64,000 nt of DNA from Gordonia paraffinivorans NBRC 108238. Its GTDB lineage: Bacteria > Actinomycetota > Actinomycetes > Mycobacteriales > Mycobacteriaceae. Below the pieces are notes generated by a model. The model made no database searches and was not told the DNA's origin. It worked only from the letters and a program-made list of their open reading frames with translations. This document shows, in pieces, positions 1-10,312 of this stretch (the stretch's first letter is position 1; the number at the start of each line of letters is the position of its first letter). The stretch covers positions 1-64,000 of the forward strand of contig NZ_BAOQ01000002.1 in assembly GCF_000344155.1 (NCBI RefSeq), in the 5' to 3' direction. Made by a program: the position numbers and the translations under genes.

Positions 1-1629
1 GTGCTCATCGTGACCGAGCCGGCAGTCGCCACATCCCTTGACGCAGTGGCGATCGTCGACGAGATGCATCGACTTGCCACACAACTGCTGCAGGCGAATC
101 TGTCGGCGTTGTCGGATGCGCAGGTCGAGTATGTGGCCGCCGAAACCGAGCGCGTCGTAGCGCGAGTGACAGCCGCCGGCGACCAACAGCTGGTGGAGGT
201 CGAAACCCGCGATCTTCCGCGCAAGACCGGCCGGCGCAACATCCTGGCCTACATGCACGATGTGTTGCGGATGACCCGGCCTGGTCGCCGCCGCGCCGAG
301 GCGAAAGCCATCGCGACGTTCACCGACCTCACCGGCCAACCCCTCCAACCCGAACTGCCCACCCTGGCTGCAGCATTCGCCGACGGACGCGTCGGCCCCG
401 ATCACGTACACGCGGTGATGGACGTGCTCGATCAGATCCCCACCGCAATAGCTCACGACGTGACGGCTGCTGCCGAACGGACGATGGCCGAGTACGCGAC
501 CTGGATGACACCACCGGAGATCGAGCGTGCCGGCGCCCGCCTGCTGGCACACCTCGACCCCGACGGGGTCTTGACTGACCTCGAGGACCGCAGACGACGC
601 CGCAAGCTCTGGATCAACCGGCAACGCGCTGATGGCACATCGAAACTCACCGCCACCCTCACCCCAGAACTCCGCGCACGCCTGGCGACGTTCTTGGATG
701 TGTGGGCGCGCCCAGGCATGAACAACCCCAACGACCCCGACTCACCGACCGGGGCGATCCAGGACGCCGACCCCGAGCGGCTGGAAGCGGCCGCGCAACG
801 GGATCTGCGTACCCCGGCACAACTCAACCACGACGCCCTCAACGCACTGCTGCAAGCGGTGTTCGACGACGGGTTGCTCGGCAAGACTCATCGGGGGTTG
901 CCCATCCAGTTGATCGTCAAAGCCGACCTGGCAGATCTGCAGCGTGCGGCCGGGCTGGCGGCCACCGCTGATGGCACCCTCATCGACATCGAAGACCTGA
1001 TCAGGACAGGCGCCACAGTGCAGCCATGGCTGGCGATTTTCGTCGATGCCACCGCCGCACCGCTGTATCTCGGACGCGGCACACGTCTGGCGTCGATGGA
1101 ACAACGCCTGGCGTCCTTCGCCCGTCCCGGCGGTGACAGCTGCTCCGCGCCCGGTTGTGACGTGCCCGCAACGCGTGTGGAGATGCACCACGCCCATACC
1201 GACTGGGGTGACGGTGGTGGTACCGATATCGACAACCTCGCCCCGGCCTGCACCCGCCATCACCACATGATCGGCAACCGTCCCGGCGACTACACCACCC
1301 GCATGATCGGCAGCGGACCCGACGCCGGGCGCTGCACCTGGGAACTCAACACCGCCCCCGGCACACCACCCCGACGCCCGCGGATCAACCGAAAACCCGA
1401 CATCGGCCACCGATTCCGGCACATACTCACCGAGATCCGGAACGACATCCACCCCACACCTGACAAGCCCGACCAGCGCAGGGCACCCGACCAACACGGA
1501 CAACCCGAACCCGGGTCGCCCGACGATCCGCCGCGCCCACCACGGTTCCACTACACCGACCTGCAGAACGCCACACCGGCCGAACTCGCGCTGTATGCGG
1601 CGCTACTCGACCACGCCTACCCGAACTGA
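1..1629 (+). CDS. DUF222/HNH endonuclease (13E12-repeat family)
   Basis: A 542-residue protein of the actinobacterial DUF222-HNH family, which includes the M. tuberculosis 13E12 repeat proteins. The DUF222 region covers roughly residues 20-370. The HNH nuclease module follows, with CSAPGCDV at about 381-388, EMHHAH near 394-399 and ACTRHHHM near 418-425. This keeps the paired cysteines and the catalytic histidines. The C-terminal 100 residues are Pro/Arg-rich and look disordered. These genes are multicopy and mobile-like, but no flanking repeats are visible here. The GTG at base 1 is the first usable start, yet the window begins there, so the real start may lie upstream. The biological role of the family is unknown. 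Confidence 0.85.
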   Translation: MLIVTEPAVATSLDAVAIVDEMHRLATQLLQANLSALSDAQVEYVAAETERVVARVTAAGDQQLVEVETRDLPRKTGRRNILAYMHDVLRMTRPGRRRAEAKAIATFTDLTGQPLQPELPTLAAAFADGRVGPDHVHAVMDVLDQIPTAIAHDVTAAAERTMAEYATWMTPPEIERAGARLLAHLDPDGVLTDLEDRRRRRKLWINRQRADGTSKLTATLTPELRARLATFLDVWARPGMNNPNDPDSPTGAIQDADPERLEAAAQRDLRTPAQLNHDALNALLQAVFDDGLLGKTHRGLPIQLIVKADLADLQRAAGLAATADGTLIDIEDLIRTGATVQPWLAIFVDATAAPLYLGRGTRLASMEQRLASFARPGGDSCSAPGCDVPATRVEMHHAHTDWGDGGGTDIDNLAPACTRHHHMIGNRPGDYTTRMIGSGPDAGRCTWELNTAPGTPPRRPRINRKPDIGHRFRHILTEIRNDIHPTPDKPDQRRAPDQHGQPEPGSPDDPPRPPRFHYTDLQNATPAELALYAALLDHAYPN

Positions 1630-1789
1630 CTCGGCCTCGGGCATGTCGACCGGCTTCGACGGAAACGCAGTCGCCCGCGACATCGCTGGGGATCAACGAC
1701 GTTCATGGATGTCGCCGATGCAGGATGACGTCGCACGCGCCATGGAGACGTTCGTCGGTCAGAGAATCGTCCGACGAGATCACCGCGAC

Positions 1790-2806
1790 TCACAGCGCGG
1801 TGGGATCTCCTGACAGCAACTGCCCGGCCTCGGCAGAGATGGACAACGCGGTCTTGGCCCACCGCTGTGAGGCACCGACGAGACCGCACGTGGGTGTGAC
1901 GATGATGTTGTCCGCCAGCACTTTTCGGTTCAGGCCGATGCGATCGGTGATCGCTGCGAGGTCGGTGGCGACGGTCTCGGCGCGCACCGGACGTGCCGGC
2001 TCGGTCGACGGAATGCATCCCGCCACCAGGACTCCACCGCGGTCGATGAGCATGCCGATGCCGTCGAGGTCCGCGGCGGTCGGCGCGGTGACGTCGATCG
2101 AGTACGCTACCGTCTTCAGGTGTTCGAGGAGGTCCCAGCGGGGCTTGTTGCAGTCGTGCAGGATCACCGGTGCGCCCACGTGCTCGACGAGTTCACCGAG
2201 GGCACGCGCCACCTCGATCGCCGGGATCGCGCGGATCGGGTCGAACCTGGTGAGCGGGCGGACCGTGCCGTCGATCACCTGGCCGATCATCGGCTCGTCG
2301 ATCTGGACGACGACCTCGGCGCCGAGGCGTCGGCGGATCTCGCCGACGTGGTGGGCGATTCCCTCGGCCGCGGACGCGACGATGTCCCGGACTGCACCGG
2401 GATCGCGCAGCACGCGGTGACCGTTGGGCAATTCGACCATCGCCGACGTCGTGAAGGGGCCGGCCACCTGGACCTTGAACGCGCGCCCGGTTCCCACGAA
2501 TCCGGCGTTCTCCCATAGCTCTTCGACGACGTCGAGATCCTCTTTGAGGTAGTCGGCGGCGCGTCGGGTGAGCAGTGAGTCACGTTGCGCGAGGCGGTAT
2601 CCCCAGGTCGCGGTGTCCATCGGCAGGTCGACGAGCAGCGCCGCCATCCGACCGATGAGATCGGCGCCGACGCCCCTGCCGGGCAGCTCGACGAGATGGG
2701 CGAGATCGAGCTCGCCGTTGACGATCGACGAGGCCGCACGCGGGTCGGTGCCGGGCATCGACCCGACACCGGTGCCGAGCCCGGTGGGCAGTGCCGGTGT
2801 GGTCAC
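1790..2806 (-). CDS. Cobalamin-independent methionine synthase-like protein (Rv3015c type)
   Basis: A 338-residue member of the MetE C-terminal/UROD-like barrel superfamily. It opens with a glycine-rich GTGVGSMPG segment and carries [10 protein letters not shown] near residue 160, VILHDCNK near 225, and a C-terminal TPTCGLVG motif. These His-Asp-Cys and Thr-Pro-Thr-Cys elements resemble the zinc/homocysteine site of MetE. The protein is less than half the length of full MetE, so canonical methionine synthesis is not established. The GTG start at 2806 overlaps the mnmA stop as GTGA, which indicates translational coupling and fixes the start. The longer upstream reading frame lies antiparallel to nothing and is simply the end of mnmA in another frame. 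Confidence 0.8.
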   Translation of the reverse strand: MTTPALPTGLGTGVGSMPGTDPRAASSIVNGELDLAHLVELPGRGVGADLIGRMAALLVDLPMDTATWGYRLAQRDSLLTRRAADYLKEDLDVVEELWENAGFVGTGRAFKVQVAGPFTTSAMVELPNGHRVLRDPGAVRDIVASAAEGIAHHVGEIRRRLGAEVVVQIDEPMIGQVIDGTVRPLTRFDPIRAIPAIEVARALGELVEHVGAPVILHDCNKPRWDLLEHLKTVAYSIDVTAPTAADLDGIGMLIDRGGVLVAGCIPSTEPARPVRAETVATDLAAITDRIGLNRKVLADNIIVTPTCGLVGASQRWAKTALSISAEAGQLLSGDPTAL

Positions 2807-3921
2807 CGAGCCGCTGCGACGGTCGGCTGCGACGAGGTGGCCGCGATGCGTCCGCACCCTACGACCTGGTCGCCGCGCTCGGCGTCCAGCAGATAGAGGA
2901 CCGCTGCCTGGCCCTTGGCCACACCGGTCAGCGGTTCGTGCAGGACGATGTCGATCGCGGGCTCGCCGTCGACGGTGGTCGGGGTGGCGGTCACCGGCGC
3001 GAGTCCGCCGTGCGCCCGGACCTGGACGACGGCCTCGAACGGCGCATCGGGGGCCTCCCCCGACGTCCAGACCGCGCGGGTGGCCGTGATGCCCCACACC
3101 TGCAGGTCGGCTGCGGTGCCGACGGTCACGGTGCCGCTCTCCGGGTCGATGTCGGTGACATAGCGCGGCTTGCCGTCCGCGGCCGGCGCCTCGATGCCGA
3201 GGCCCTTGCGCTGGCCGATGGTGAAGCCGTGGACGCCGTCGTGTTCGGCGAGACGCTCACCGGAGGAGGCGTCGACGACCGCACCGGGCCGGACGCCGAT
3301 CCGGGCGCCGAGGAAGGCGCGGGTGTCGCCGCTGGGGATGAAACAGATGTCGTGCGAGTCGGGCTTGTCGGCGACGGCGAGGCCGCGGCGGGCGGCCTCC
3401 GCCCTGATCTCGCTCTTGGGGGTGTCCCCGACCGGGAACATCGCCCGCGCCAACTGATCCTTCGTCAGCACGGCGAGGACGTACGACTGGTCCTTGTCGG
3501 AGTCGACGGCACGGCGTAGTTCGCCGTTCTCCAGTCGCGCATAGTGTCCGGTCGCCAGCGCATCGAAGCCGAGGGCGATCGCCTTGTCGGCGAGCGCGGC
3601 GAACTTGATCTTCTCGTTGCAGGTCAGGCACGGGTTCGGCGTTTGCCCGGCGGCATAGGCCTCGACGAACTCGTCGATGACGTCGTCTTTGAAACGGTCC
3701 GCGAAATCCCAGACGTAGAACGGGATTCCGAGCACGTCGGCGGCGCGGCGGGCGTCGTCGGCGTCTTCTCGCGAGCAGCAGCCGCGCGAACCCGTCCGTA
3801 GCGCCCCGGGCGCGGTGGACAGGGCGAGGTGGACGCCCACGACCTCGTGGCCGGCGTCGACCGCACGGGCGGCCGCAACCGCCGAGTCGACGCCGCCGCT
3901 CATCGCTGCCAGTACGCGCAT
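2803..3921 (-). CDS. mnmA: tRNA-specific 2-thiouridylase MnmA
   Basis: A 372-residue PP-loop enzyme that 2-thiolates U34 of Lys, Glu and Gln tRNAs using sulfur relayed from a cysteine desulfurase. The ATP-binding PP-loop SGGVDS is at residues 8-13. The catalytic pair is NPCLTCN near 103-109 and [10 protein letters not shown] near 195-204. The start at 3921 ([13 protein letters not shown]) shares one base with the iscS stop (TGATG). The gene therefore sits between iscS, the likely sulfur donor, and the methionine-synthase-like gene in one operon, the order known from mycobacteria. Confidence 0.95.
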   Translation of the reverse strand: MRVLAAMSGGVDSAVAAARAVDAGHEVVGVHLALSTAPGALRTGSRGCCSREDADDARRAADVLGIPFYVWDFADRFKDDVIDEFVEAYAAGQTPNPCLTCNEKIKFAALADKAIALGFDALATGHYARLENGELRRAVDSDKDQSYVLAVLTKDQLARAMFPVGDTPKSEIRAEAARRGLAVADKPDSHDICFIPSGDTRAFLGARIGVRPGAVVDASSGERLAEHDGVHGFTIGQRKGLGIEAPAADGKPRYVTDIDPESGTVTVGTAADLQVWGITATRAVWTSGEAPDAPFEAVVQVRAHGGLAPVTATPTTVDGEPAIDIVLHEPLTGVAKGQAAVLYLLDAERGDQVVGCGRIAATSSQPTVAAAR

Positions 3922-5138
3922 CACGAAACCTTCCCGCCGGGTGCGGAGACGAGGCCCGCTGCGCGTGCGCGATCGACGACCTCGTCGATGACCTGGGCCA
4001 CCGCGTCGATGTCGGCGTCGGTGGTGGTGTGGGAGAGCGAGAACCGCAGCGACGAGCGGGCGTCGGCCATGCCGAGGCCCATGGCGATCAGCACGTGGCT
4101 GGCCTGGGCGACACCCGCGGTGCACGCGGACCCGGTGGAACACTCGATGCCCTTGGCGTCGAGGAGCATCAGCAACGAGTCGCCCTCGCATCCGGCGAAG
4201 GACACGTGCACGTTGCCCGGCAGTCGCGCGTCGGCGGCGGCGCCGTTGCGCACCGTGCCCTCGACGCCCAGCAGGACGTCGGTCAGCCTCGACGCCAGCT
4301 CACGCACGCGGGCGGTGTTGGCGTCCATGTTCTCGACGCACCAGGTGAGCGCGGTGGCCATGCCGACGGCCCCGGCCACGAACTGGGTACCCGAACGCAC
4401 GTCGCGCTCGTGTCCCCCGCCGTGCTGCAGCGGCACGCACGGCACGTCGCGGCCCAGCAAGAGCGCTCCCACTCCCTGCGGCCCGCCGAACTTGTGGGCG
4501 GCGATGCTCAAGGCGGACAAGCCACTCGCCGCGAAGTCGACGGGCACGTGTCCGACGGCCTGGATCGCGTCGGAGTGCACCGGGACACCGAATTCGGCTC
4601 CCAGTGCGGCGATCTCGTGGATCGGCTGCATCGAGCCGACCTCGTTGTTGGCCCACATCACCGAGATGAGCGCGGTCTCGTCGGCGTGTGCCTCGAGCTC
4701 GGCGCGCAGATCCGCCGGCGACACGACGCCCTCGGCGTCGACCGGCAGCACCACGAGCTCGGCGTCGTCGTCGGACGCGAGCCACTGCGCCGGGTCGAGG
4801 ACGGCGTGGTGCTCGACCGCGGAGACGATGATGCGGCGTCGCCTGGCATCGGCGCGACGGCGCGCCCAATAGATGCCCTTGATGGCGAGGTTGTCCGACT
4901 CGGTGCCGCCGCCGGTGAAGATGACCTCCGACGGGCGCGCGCCGACCGCGGCCGCGATTGCCTCGCGCGCCTCCTCGAGCCGGCGTCGTGCCGCGCGCCC
5001 GGACCCGTGCAGCGACGAGGCGTTACCCGGGTCGGCGAAGACAGCGGTCATCGCCTCGACGGCTTCGGGCAGCATCTGCGTCGAAGCGGCGTGGTCGAGG
5101 TAGACGGACGCGCGCGGCGCTCGGGTTGACAAGGGCAT
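3921..5138 (-). CDS. iscS: Cysteine desulfurase (IscS type)
   Basis: A 405-residue PLP-dependent enzyme that removes sulfur from cysteine for tRNA thiolation and Fe-S cluster assembly. It starts with VYLDHAAST. The PLP lysine is in [12 protein letters not shown] near residue 200. The catalytic cysteine loop is [10 protein letters not shown] near 325-334, which is the IscS rather than the SufS form. I chose the ATG at 5138. A TATCCT -10 hexamer at 5152-5147 lies 8 nt upstream, which suits a nearly leaderless transcript. An in-frame ATG 36 nt further upstream would place the start inside the promoter. This is the first gene of the iscS-mnmA operon. Confidence 0.93.
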   Translation of the reverse strand: MPLSTRAPRASVYLDHAASTQMLPEAVEAMTAVFADPGNASSLHGSGRAARRRLEEAREAIAAAVGARPSEVIFTGGGTESDNLAIKGIYWARRRADARRRRIIVSAVEHHAVLDPAQWLASDDDAELVVLPVDAEGVVSPADLRAELEAHADETALISVMWANNEVGSMQPIHEIAALGAEFGVPVHSDAIQAVGHVPVDFAASGLSALSIAAHKFGGPQGVGALLLGRDVPCVPLQHGGGHERDVRSGTQFVAGAVGMATALTWCVENMDANTARVRELASRLTDVLLGVEGTVRNGAAADARLPGNVHVSFAGCEGDSLLMLLDAKGIECSTGSACTAGVAQASHVLIAMGLGMADARSSLRFSLSHTTTDADIDAVAQVIDEVVDRARAAGLVSAPGGKVS

Positions 5139-5146
5139 CGCTAGCA

Positions 5147-5152
5147 AGGATA
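5147..5152 (-). promoter_or_regulatory. -10 element of the iscS-mnmA operon
   Basis: TATCCT on the minus strand, 8 nt before the iscS ATG. The spacing implies transcription starting at or next to the start codon. No good -35 hexamer is visible. Confidence 0.45.
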
Positions 5153-5196
5153 GACGCGCCGACGGCGCCGACAAATTCCGCGCGGTGCGGGTGAGA

Positions 5197-5676
5197 TCAG
5201 ACGCGTTCGAGGTAGAAGTACAGGTGACGACCGTCGATGACGCCGCCCTTGCCGTTCATGATGCCCATGACGGTGGTGTCGTCGACGCGCTTGAAGTGGT
5301 CGATGACCGGTTGGCCGTCGTAGACCATCGATGCGGTCACCTCGCCGCGGAACTCGATCGCCCACAGACTGGCCTCGCCCTTGCCGAGCTTGACGTTGGA
5401 GAACAGGTTGCCGTCCTCGTCACGGCAGACCAGGGGCTGCACGTCGCTGCGCGAGGTGAAGGTCTTGCCGAACCACTTCGCCTTGGCCAGCGCCCCGTTG
5501 ATCGCGTGGCCCGTGTTGAACTCGCCGCCCTTCCACCGGCCGAGCATCTCTTCGGGGCGCAGGGTGGCCAGGCCCGCCCACACCGTGTCGAGCACCGCGT
5601 CGTCGACGAGGCCGTCGACCTCCTTGAGTTCGAAGAATTTGGCGCGCGCCGCTTCTCGGGACAAGGTGGACGTCAT
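5197..5676 (-). CDS. GXWXG/DUF4334 domain protein
   Basis: A 159-residue soluble protein. [12 protein letters not shown] at residues 46-57 matches the GXWXG motif (Pfam PF14231), and the C-terminal half fits DUF4334. The two domains normally occur together in actinobacterial proteins of unknown function. It has no signal peptide or membrane segment. The ATG at 5676 has an AAGGAG ribosome site 7 nt upstream. It lies alone between the iscS operon and the etfBA terminator. A lipocalin-like ligand-binding role has been suggested for such folds, but nothing here shows it. Confidence 0.8.
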   Translation of the reverse strand: MTSTLSREAARAKFFELKEVDGLVDDAVLDTVWAGLATLRPEEMLGRWKGGEFNTGHAINGALAKAKWFGKTFTSRSDVQPLVCRDEDGNLFSNVKLGKGEASLWAIEFRGEVTASMVYDGQPVIDHFKRVDDTTVMGIMNGKGGVIDGRHLYFYLERV

Positions 5677-5805
5677 CGTCGGGCTCCTTCGGCATACGGC
5701 TGAACCGGTGATCGGCGACGGCCGCCCGCGCGACCGCTCACGACTGAGAACCTATATCAGAGAACAGTCGATGTCACTTGCCGGGCGTGCGCGTCCCGAG
5801 ATGCG

Positions 5806-5839
5806 CGACGGCCCCCGACGCGAACGTCGGGGGCCGTCG
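5806..5839 (-). terminator. Terminator hairpin of the etfBA operon
   Basis: A perfect 15-bp inverted repeat (arms 5806-5820 and 5825-5839) with a 4-nt loop that reads UUCG in the minus-strand RNA, the most stable tetraloop. It begins 38 nt beyond the etfA stop. It has no U-tract, as is usual in actinobacteria. Confidence 0.75.
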
Positions 5840-5877
5840 TGGAGTCAGTCGACCAGAAGGTCAGGCGATCGGTGAGA

Positions 5878-6834
5878 TCACTTGCGCTTCTTGATCTCCT
5901 CGGTCAGCTGCGGGGCGACGTTGAACAGGTCGCCCACGACGCCGTAGTCGGCGATCTCGAAGATCGGCGCCTCTTCGTCCTTGTTGACGGCGACGATGGT
6001 CTTCGAGGTCTGCATGCCGGCGCGGTGCTGGATCGCGCCCGAGATGCCGAGGGCGATGTACAGCTGCGGCGACACGGTCTTGCCGGTCTGGCCGACCTGG
6101 AACTGGCCCGGGTAGTAGCCCGAGTCGACCGCGGCACGCGAGGCGCCGACGGCTGCGCCGAGCGCGTCGGCGAGCTCCTCGACGACCGAGAACTTCTCGG
6201 CGCTGCCCACACCGCGACCACCGGAGACGACGATCGACGCCTCGGTGAGTTCCGGACGATCACCGCCGACGTTCGGCTCGACCTTGGTGATCTTGACGGC
6301 GCTCTCCGACACCGCCGGGACCTCGACGTCGACGCGCTCGCCGGCACCGGCCTGCGGAGCGGCCTCGACGCCACCGGGGCGGACCGAGAAGATCGGGGTG
6401 TCGCCCTTGGCCTGGGCCTCGACGGTGAACGCGCCACCGAAGATCGAGTGGATGCCCACGCCGCCTTCCTTGACGTCGACGACGTCGGCGAGGACACCCG
6501 AGCCCAGACGCACGGCCAGGCGACCGGCGATCTCCTTGCCGTCGGCGGTCGCGGCGACCAGGATGCCGGCCGGCGAGACGTCTTCGGCGATCGACGACAG
6601 GACGTTGACCTGCGGGTCGATCAGGTAGTTGGGCACGTCGTCGGACTCGGCGACGTAGATCTTCTCGGCGCCGGCCTCCTTGAGACCGTCGATGATGCCG
6701 TCAGCCGAGCCGGGCTTGCCGACGACGACAGCCGACGGGGTACCGAGGGCGCGGGCGGCGGTGATGAGCTCGCTGGTGACCTTCTTCAGGGCGCCTTCGG
6801 CGTCCTGCTCCACGAGCACGAGTACTTCTGCCAT
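5878..6834 (-). CDS. etfA: Electron transfer flavoprotein alpha subunit
   Basis: A 318-residue ETF alpha subunit (FixB). With EtfB it carries electrons from acyl-CoA and other dehydrogenases to the respiratory chain. It starts [10 protein letters not shown]. The C-terminal FAD-binding region is visible as VSGGRGVGS near residue 208, [23 protein letters not shown] near 255-277 and [22 protein letters not shown] near 288-309. The start at 6834 has AGGAGA 8 nt upstream. It is the second gene of the etfB-etfA operon and is followed by a strong hairpin. Confidence 0.95.
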   Translation of the reverse strand: MAEVLVLVEQDAEGALKKVTSELITAARALGTPSAVVVGKPGSADGIIDGLKEAGAEKIYVAESDDVPNYLIDPQVNVLSSIAEDVSPAGILVAATADGKEIAGRLAVRLGSGVLADVVDVKEGGVGIHSIFGGAFTVEAQAKGDTPIFSVRPGGVEAAPQAGAGERVDVEVPAVSESAVKITKVEPNVGGDRPELTEASIVVSGGRGVGSAEKFSVVEELADALGAAVGASRAAVDSGYYPGQFQVGQTGKTVSPQLYIALGISGAIQHRAGMQTSKTIVAVNKDEEAPIFEIADYGVVGDLFNVAPQLTEEIKKRK

Positions 6835-6886
6835 TTTGGTTTTCTCCTGAGGGTCTTGGGTTCGCCGGTTGGTCTGTCGAGAAGAA

Positions 6887-7672
6887 TCAGATGATCTTCT
6901 GGCCGACCAGGAACTCGGCGACCTTGGTGCCGCCGTCGCCTTCGTCGGTGACGCGCTCGCCCGCGGTCTTCGGCGGCTTCGGGGTCGAGGAGTTGACGAC
7001 GCTGCCCGCGTTCTCCAGGCCCACATCGCTCGGCTCGACGTCGATCTCGGCCAGCGAGACGACCTGAACTTCCTTCTTCTTGGCGGCCATGATGCCCTTG
7101 AAGGACGGGAAGCGCGGCTCGTTGATCTTCTCGTTCACGCTGACGATCGCCGGCAGCGACGCCTCGACGTGGAAGATGCCCTCGTCGGTCTCGCGCTCAC
7201 CCTTGAGGGTGTCGCCCTCGAGGGTCAGCTTGCGCAGGTGGGTCAGGTGCGGCAGCTCGAGGTACTCGGCGATCATGGCCGGGATCGCGCCGACGCGACC
7301 GTCGGTGGCCTCGTTGCCGGCGATGACGAGCTCGACGCCCTCGACGGTGCCGAGTGCGCGGGCCAGGACGTAGGCGGTCTGGACCGCGTCCGAGCCGTGC
7401 AGGAGGTCGTCCTTGATGTGGATGGCCTTGTCCGCGCCCATCGACAGGGCCTTGCGGATGGCGTCGGTGGCCCGCTCCGGACCGGCCGTCAGGATGGTGA
7501 CCTCACCGCCGTCGGCCTCCTTGATCTTCAGCGCCTCCTCGACGGCACGCTCGTTGATCTCGTCCAGGACGGCGTCGGCGGCCTCACGATCGAGCGTGTA
7601 GTCATCATCCCGGAGCTTGCGCTCGGACCAGGTGTCGGGAACCTGCTTGATCAGTACGACAATATTTGTCAT
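6887..7672 (-). CDS. etfB: Electron transfer flavoprotein beta subunit
   Basis: A 261-residue ETF beta subunit (FixA). MTNIVVLIKQVPDT is the typical N-terminus. LVIAGNEATDGRVGAIPAMIAEYL near residues 120-143 is the AMP-binding ETF-beta signature. A clear AGGAGGT ribosome site precedes the ATG at 7672. It is the first gene of the operon with etfA. A palindrome at 7708-7723 overlaps the likely -10 and recurs before echA17 and fadD6, which suggests co-regulation with fatty-acid genes. Confidence 0.95.
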   Translation of the reverse strand: MTNIVVLIKQVPDTWSERKLRDDDYTLDREAADAVLDEINERAVEEALKIKEADGGEVTILTAGPERATDAIRKALSMGADKAIHIKDDLLHGSDAVQTAYVLARALGTVEGVELVIAGNEATDGRVGAIPAMIAEYLELPHLTHLRKLTLEGDTLKGERETDEGIFHVEASLPAIVSVNEKINEPRFPSFKGIMAAKKKEVQVVSLAEIDVEPSDVGLENAGSVVNSSTPKPPKTAGERVTDEGDGGTKVAEFLVGQKII

Positions 7673-7705
7673 GGGTCTACGTCGACCTCCTGCGTCGGGT
7701 TCGGC

Positions 7706-7723
7706 AACTTACCGGCGGGTAAG
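7706..7723 (-). promoter_or_regulatory. Palindromic operator and -10 of etfBA
   Basis: CTTACCGGCGGGTAAG at 7708-7723, one base from a perfect palindrome. On the minus strand its right half runs into TAAGTT (7711-7706), a candidate -10. The same arrangement occurs before echA17 and fadD6. Confidence 0.55.
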
Positions 7724-7902
7724 GCCATGGGTCTCCACCACTTTAGCGGGTCGCATCCGCTCCCCAAAGATCGACTACCTCACACAATGGGGCTCACGCG
7801 GGCGTCGCACCCGTCCCGGCACCGCTCCCGACCGTTCGCTTGGTCGGTCACGTGCGACGGGACCGGGCGAGGGGCGGTTGGCGATGCCCTACGCTCGTGC
7901 AG

Positions 7903-8736
7903 ATGACTGACGCAGACCTCGGCTCTCCGGCCCCCGGCACACCGGCCCCTGCCGGCGCCGCCGGCCTCGAGGCACTCGACACCGACCAGCAGCTCGCGCT
8001 GACCGGTGAACGCACCGTTCCGGGCATTCCCGCGGAGAACTACTGGTTCCGCCGCCATGAGATCGCCTACCTCCACATCCTGGACCGCTGCGCCGGCCGC
8101 GATGTGCTGGAGGCCGGGTCCGGCGAGGGATACGGGGCGGCGATGATCGCCGACGCCGGGGCGTCGTCGGTGGTCTGCGTCGACTACGACGCGGCCGCGG
8201 TCGAGCACACCCGGCGCCGCTACCCGGGGCTGATCGTTCATCAGGGCAATCTCGTCGACCTGCCGCTCGCCGACGGGTCGGTCGACATGGTGGTCAATTT
8301 TCAGGTCATCGAGCACCTGTGGGATCAGGCGAAGTTCATCGACGAGTGCCGTCGGGTGCTGCGGCCGGGCGGCCGCCTGCTGATCTCCACGCCCAACCGG
8401 ATCACCTTCTCCCCCGGGCGCGACACCCCGCTCAACCCGTTCCACACGCGTGAGCTCAACGCGGCCGAGCTGACCGAGCTGATCGTCGAGGGCGGGTTCA
8501 CGCTGGACGCGATGCTCGGCGTCCACCACGGCCCGCGACTGCAGGCGCTCGACGAGAAGTGGGGCGGATCGCTGATCGACGCCCAGATCGCGCGGGCCCT
8601 TGCCGGCGAACCGTGGCCGGACGGTCTGGTCGACGACGTGGCCGGCGTCGTCGCCGAGGATTTCGACGTCGTCGACGCGCGCGAACGCGACATCGACGCG
8701 TCGCTCGATCTGTTCGCCGTCGCCACCCGGGATTGA
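7903..8736 (+). CDS. SAM-dependent methyltransferase of the MGLP cluster (Rv3030 type)
   Basis: A 277-residue class I methyltransferase. The SAM-binding motif VLEAGSGEGYGAAMIA lies near residues 67-82 and is followed by VVCVDYDAAAV. A post-I motif sits around MVVNFQVIEHLWD. It is the first gene of the block matching Rv3030-Rv3032, which builds 6-O-methylglucose lipopolysaccharide, so it is a candidate sugar O-methyltransferase. Its exact target (3-O, 6-O or another position) cannot be read from sequence. The ATG at 7903 follows a TACGCT -10 by 7 nt, consistent with a leaderless message. It is divergent from etfB. Confidence 0.85.
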   Translation: MTDADLGSPAPGTPAPAGAAGLEALDTDQQLALTGERTVPGIPAENYWFRRHEIAYLHILDRCAGRDVLEAGSGEGYGAAMIADAGASSVVCVDYDAAAVEHTRRRYPGLIVHQGNLVDLPLADGSVDMVVNFQVIEHLWDQAKFIDECRRVLRPGGRLLISTPNRITFSPGRDTPLNPFHTRELNAAELTELIVEGGFTLDAMLGVHHGPRLQALDEKWGGSLIDAQIARALAGEPWPDGLVDDVAGVVAEDFDVVDARERDIDASLDLFAVATRD

Positions 8737-8740
8737 TGTC

Positions 8741-10312
8741 GTGACGAACACCAGCTCTTCGGTTCCGGGACAGTTCACCTTTGTCCTTCATTCCCATCTG
8801 CCGTGGCTTGCCAATCACGGTCGCTGGCCGGTCGGCGAGGAATGGCTGTATCAGTCGTGGGCGGCGTCGTACCTGCCGCTGTTCGACATGCTCGAGCGAC
8901 TGGCCGACGACGGGTTCACCGATCAGTTGTCCCTCGGCATCACCCCGGTGCTGGCCGCACAGCTCGACGACCCGCACTGCGCGGCGTCGATGTACGAATG
9001 GCTCGCCGACTGGCAGCTACGGGCGACCGAGGCCGCCGTCTCGTCCGACCCCGACCGCGCCGAGGCCGGGAGTCGCGAATACCTCGCCGCCCAGCGCGCG
9101 CTGGAGACCTTCGAGACCAAGTGGCGTCACGGGGCCTCCCCGCTGATCCGGCGGGTGGCGTCGAGCGGGGTCGTCGAGATCCTCGGCGGGCCGCTCGCGC
9201 ATCCGTTCGCCCCGCTCCTCGATCCCCGGCTGCGGATGTTCTCGCTCACCGAGGGACTCGCCGACGCGCGGGCGCGGTGGGGATTCGACCCGGCCGGCAT
9301 CTGGGCACCCGAGTGCGCCTTCGACCCGGGCATGGAGGCCGAGTATGCACGCGCCGGAGTCGGCCATTTCATGGTCGACGGCCCGACGCTGCACGGCGAC
9401 ACCGCGCTCGGGCGGCCCGTCGGCGACAGCGGCGTCATCGCCTACGGGCGCGACCTGACCGTCAGCTATCGCGTCTGGTCGCCGAAGTCGGGCTACCCGG
9501 GCCACGCCGCGTACCGCGACTTCCATACCTACGACCACGAAACCGGCCTGAAGCGTTTCCGGGTGACCGGGCGGTCGGTGCCCGGCGACCAGAAAAAGCC
9601 GTACGACCCGTCGCGCGTCGACGCGGTGATCGACCGGCACGTCGAGGACTTCATCGGTCACGTCCGGCAGCGGCTCATCGACGAATCGGCGCGCATCGGC
9701 CGAGATGCGTTGGTGGTGGCCGCTTTCGACACCGAGCTCTTCGGCCACTGGTGGCACGAGGGTCCGGTGTGGCTGGAACGTGTGCTGCGACGGCTGCGCG
9801 AGGTCGGGGTGAAGGTCGGGACCCTGGCCGGGGCGACGCGAGCCGGACTCGTCGGCGAACCGGTCGACCTGCCCGCGTCGTCGTGGGGTTCCGGCAAGGA
9901 CTGGCGGGTGTGGAACGGCCCCCAGGTGGAGCACCTGGTGACCCTGAACGCCGAGGTCACCGAGACGGCGCTCGACGCCGTCGCGAAGTTGCTCAGCGAT
10001 CGCGGTCAGCGGAATCGGGTCGCCGACCAGATCGTGCGGGAGACGCTGATGACGGTCTCGTCGGACTGGCCGTTCATGGTGTCGAAGGACACCGCTGCGG
10101 AGTATGCGGTCTCGCGTGCGCACACGCATGCACACGCCACCCGGGAGATCTGCGACGCCGCGCTGCGGGGTCGGGACGCGGTCGCCGAGGAACTGGCGCG
10201 GAACTGGGCGCGCGCCGACAATCTCTTCCCCGCGCTCGACGCACGCCGCCTTTACGCGATCATGACGGCGGAACCTCGCGCGAAGGGGCACGGCGCCGAG
10301 GGGGGCATGTGA
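8741..10312 (+). CDS. GH57 alpha-1,4-glucan branching enzyme (Rv3031 type)
   Basis: A 523-residue glycoside hydrolase family 57 enzyme predicted to add alpha-1,6 branches to the methylglucose polymer. The N-terminal motif HSHLPWLANHGRWPVGEEW is typical. The nucleophile is the Glu in GIWAPECAF near residue 190, and the acid is the Asp in AAFDTELFGHWWHEG near 330. The GTG at 8741, only 4 nt beyond the previous stop, gives the family length. The upstream open frame would overlap the methyltransferase. The stop shares one base with the next ATG (TGATG), so the three MGLP genes form one operon. Confidence 0.9.
   Translation: MTNTSSSVPGQFTFVLHSHLPWLANHGRWPVGEEWLYQSWAASYLPLFDMLERLADDGFTDQLSLGITPVLAAQLDDPHCAASMYEWLADWQLRATEAAVSSDPDRAEAGSREYLAAQRALETFETKWRHGASPLIRRVASSGVVEILGGPLAHPFAPLLDPRLRMFSLTEGLADARARWGFDPAGIWAPECAFDPGMEAEYARAGVGHFMVDGPTLHGDTALGRPVGDSGVIAYGRDLTVSYRVWSPKSGYPGHAAYRDFHTYDHETGLKRFRVTGRSVPGDQKKPYDPSRVDAVIDRHVEDFIGHVRQRLIDESARIGRDALVVAAFDTELFGHWWHEGPVWLERVLRRLREVGVKVGTLAGATRAGLVGEPVDLPASSWGSGKDWRVWNGPQVEHLVTLNAEVTETALDAVAKLLSDRGQRNRVADQIVRETLMTVSSDWPFMVSKDTAAEYAVSRAHTHAHATREICDAALRGRDAVAEELARNWARADNLFPALDARRLYAIMTAEPRAKGHGAEGGM

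Noticed and set aside
742-1551. A 269-codon minus-strand frame across the DUF222/HNH gene
   Set aside because: It is antisense to a recognisable HNH protein, has low-complexity Gly/Val composition and no family match.
4029-5129. A 366-codon plus-strand frame antisense to iscS
   Set aside because: IscS motifs are complete on the other strand, and the frame has no start signal.
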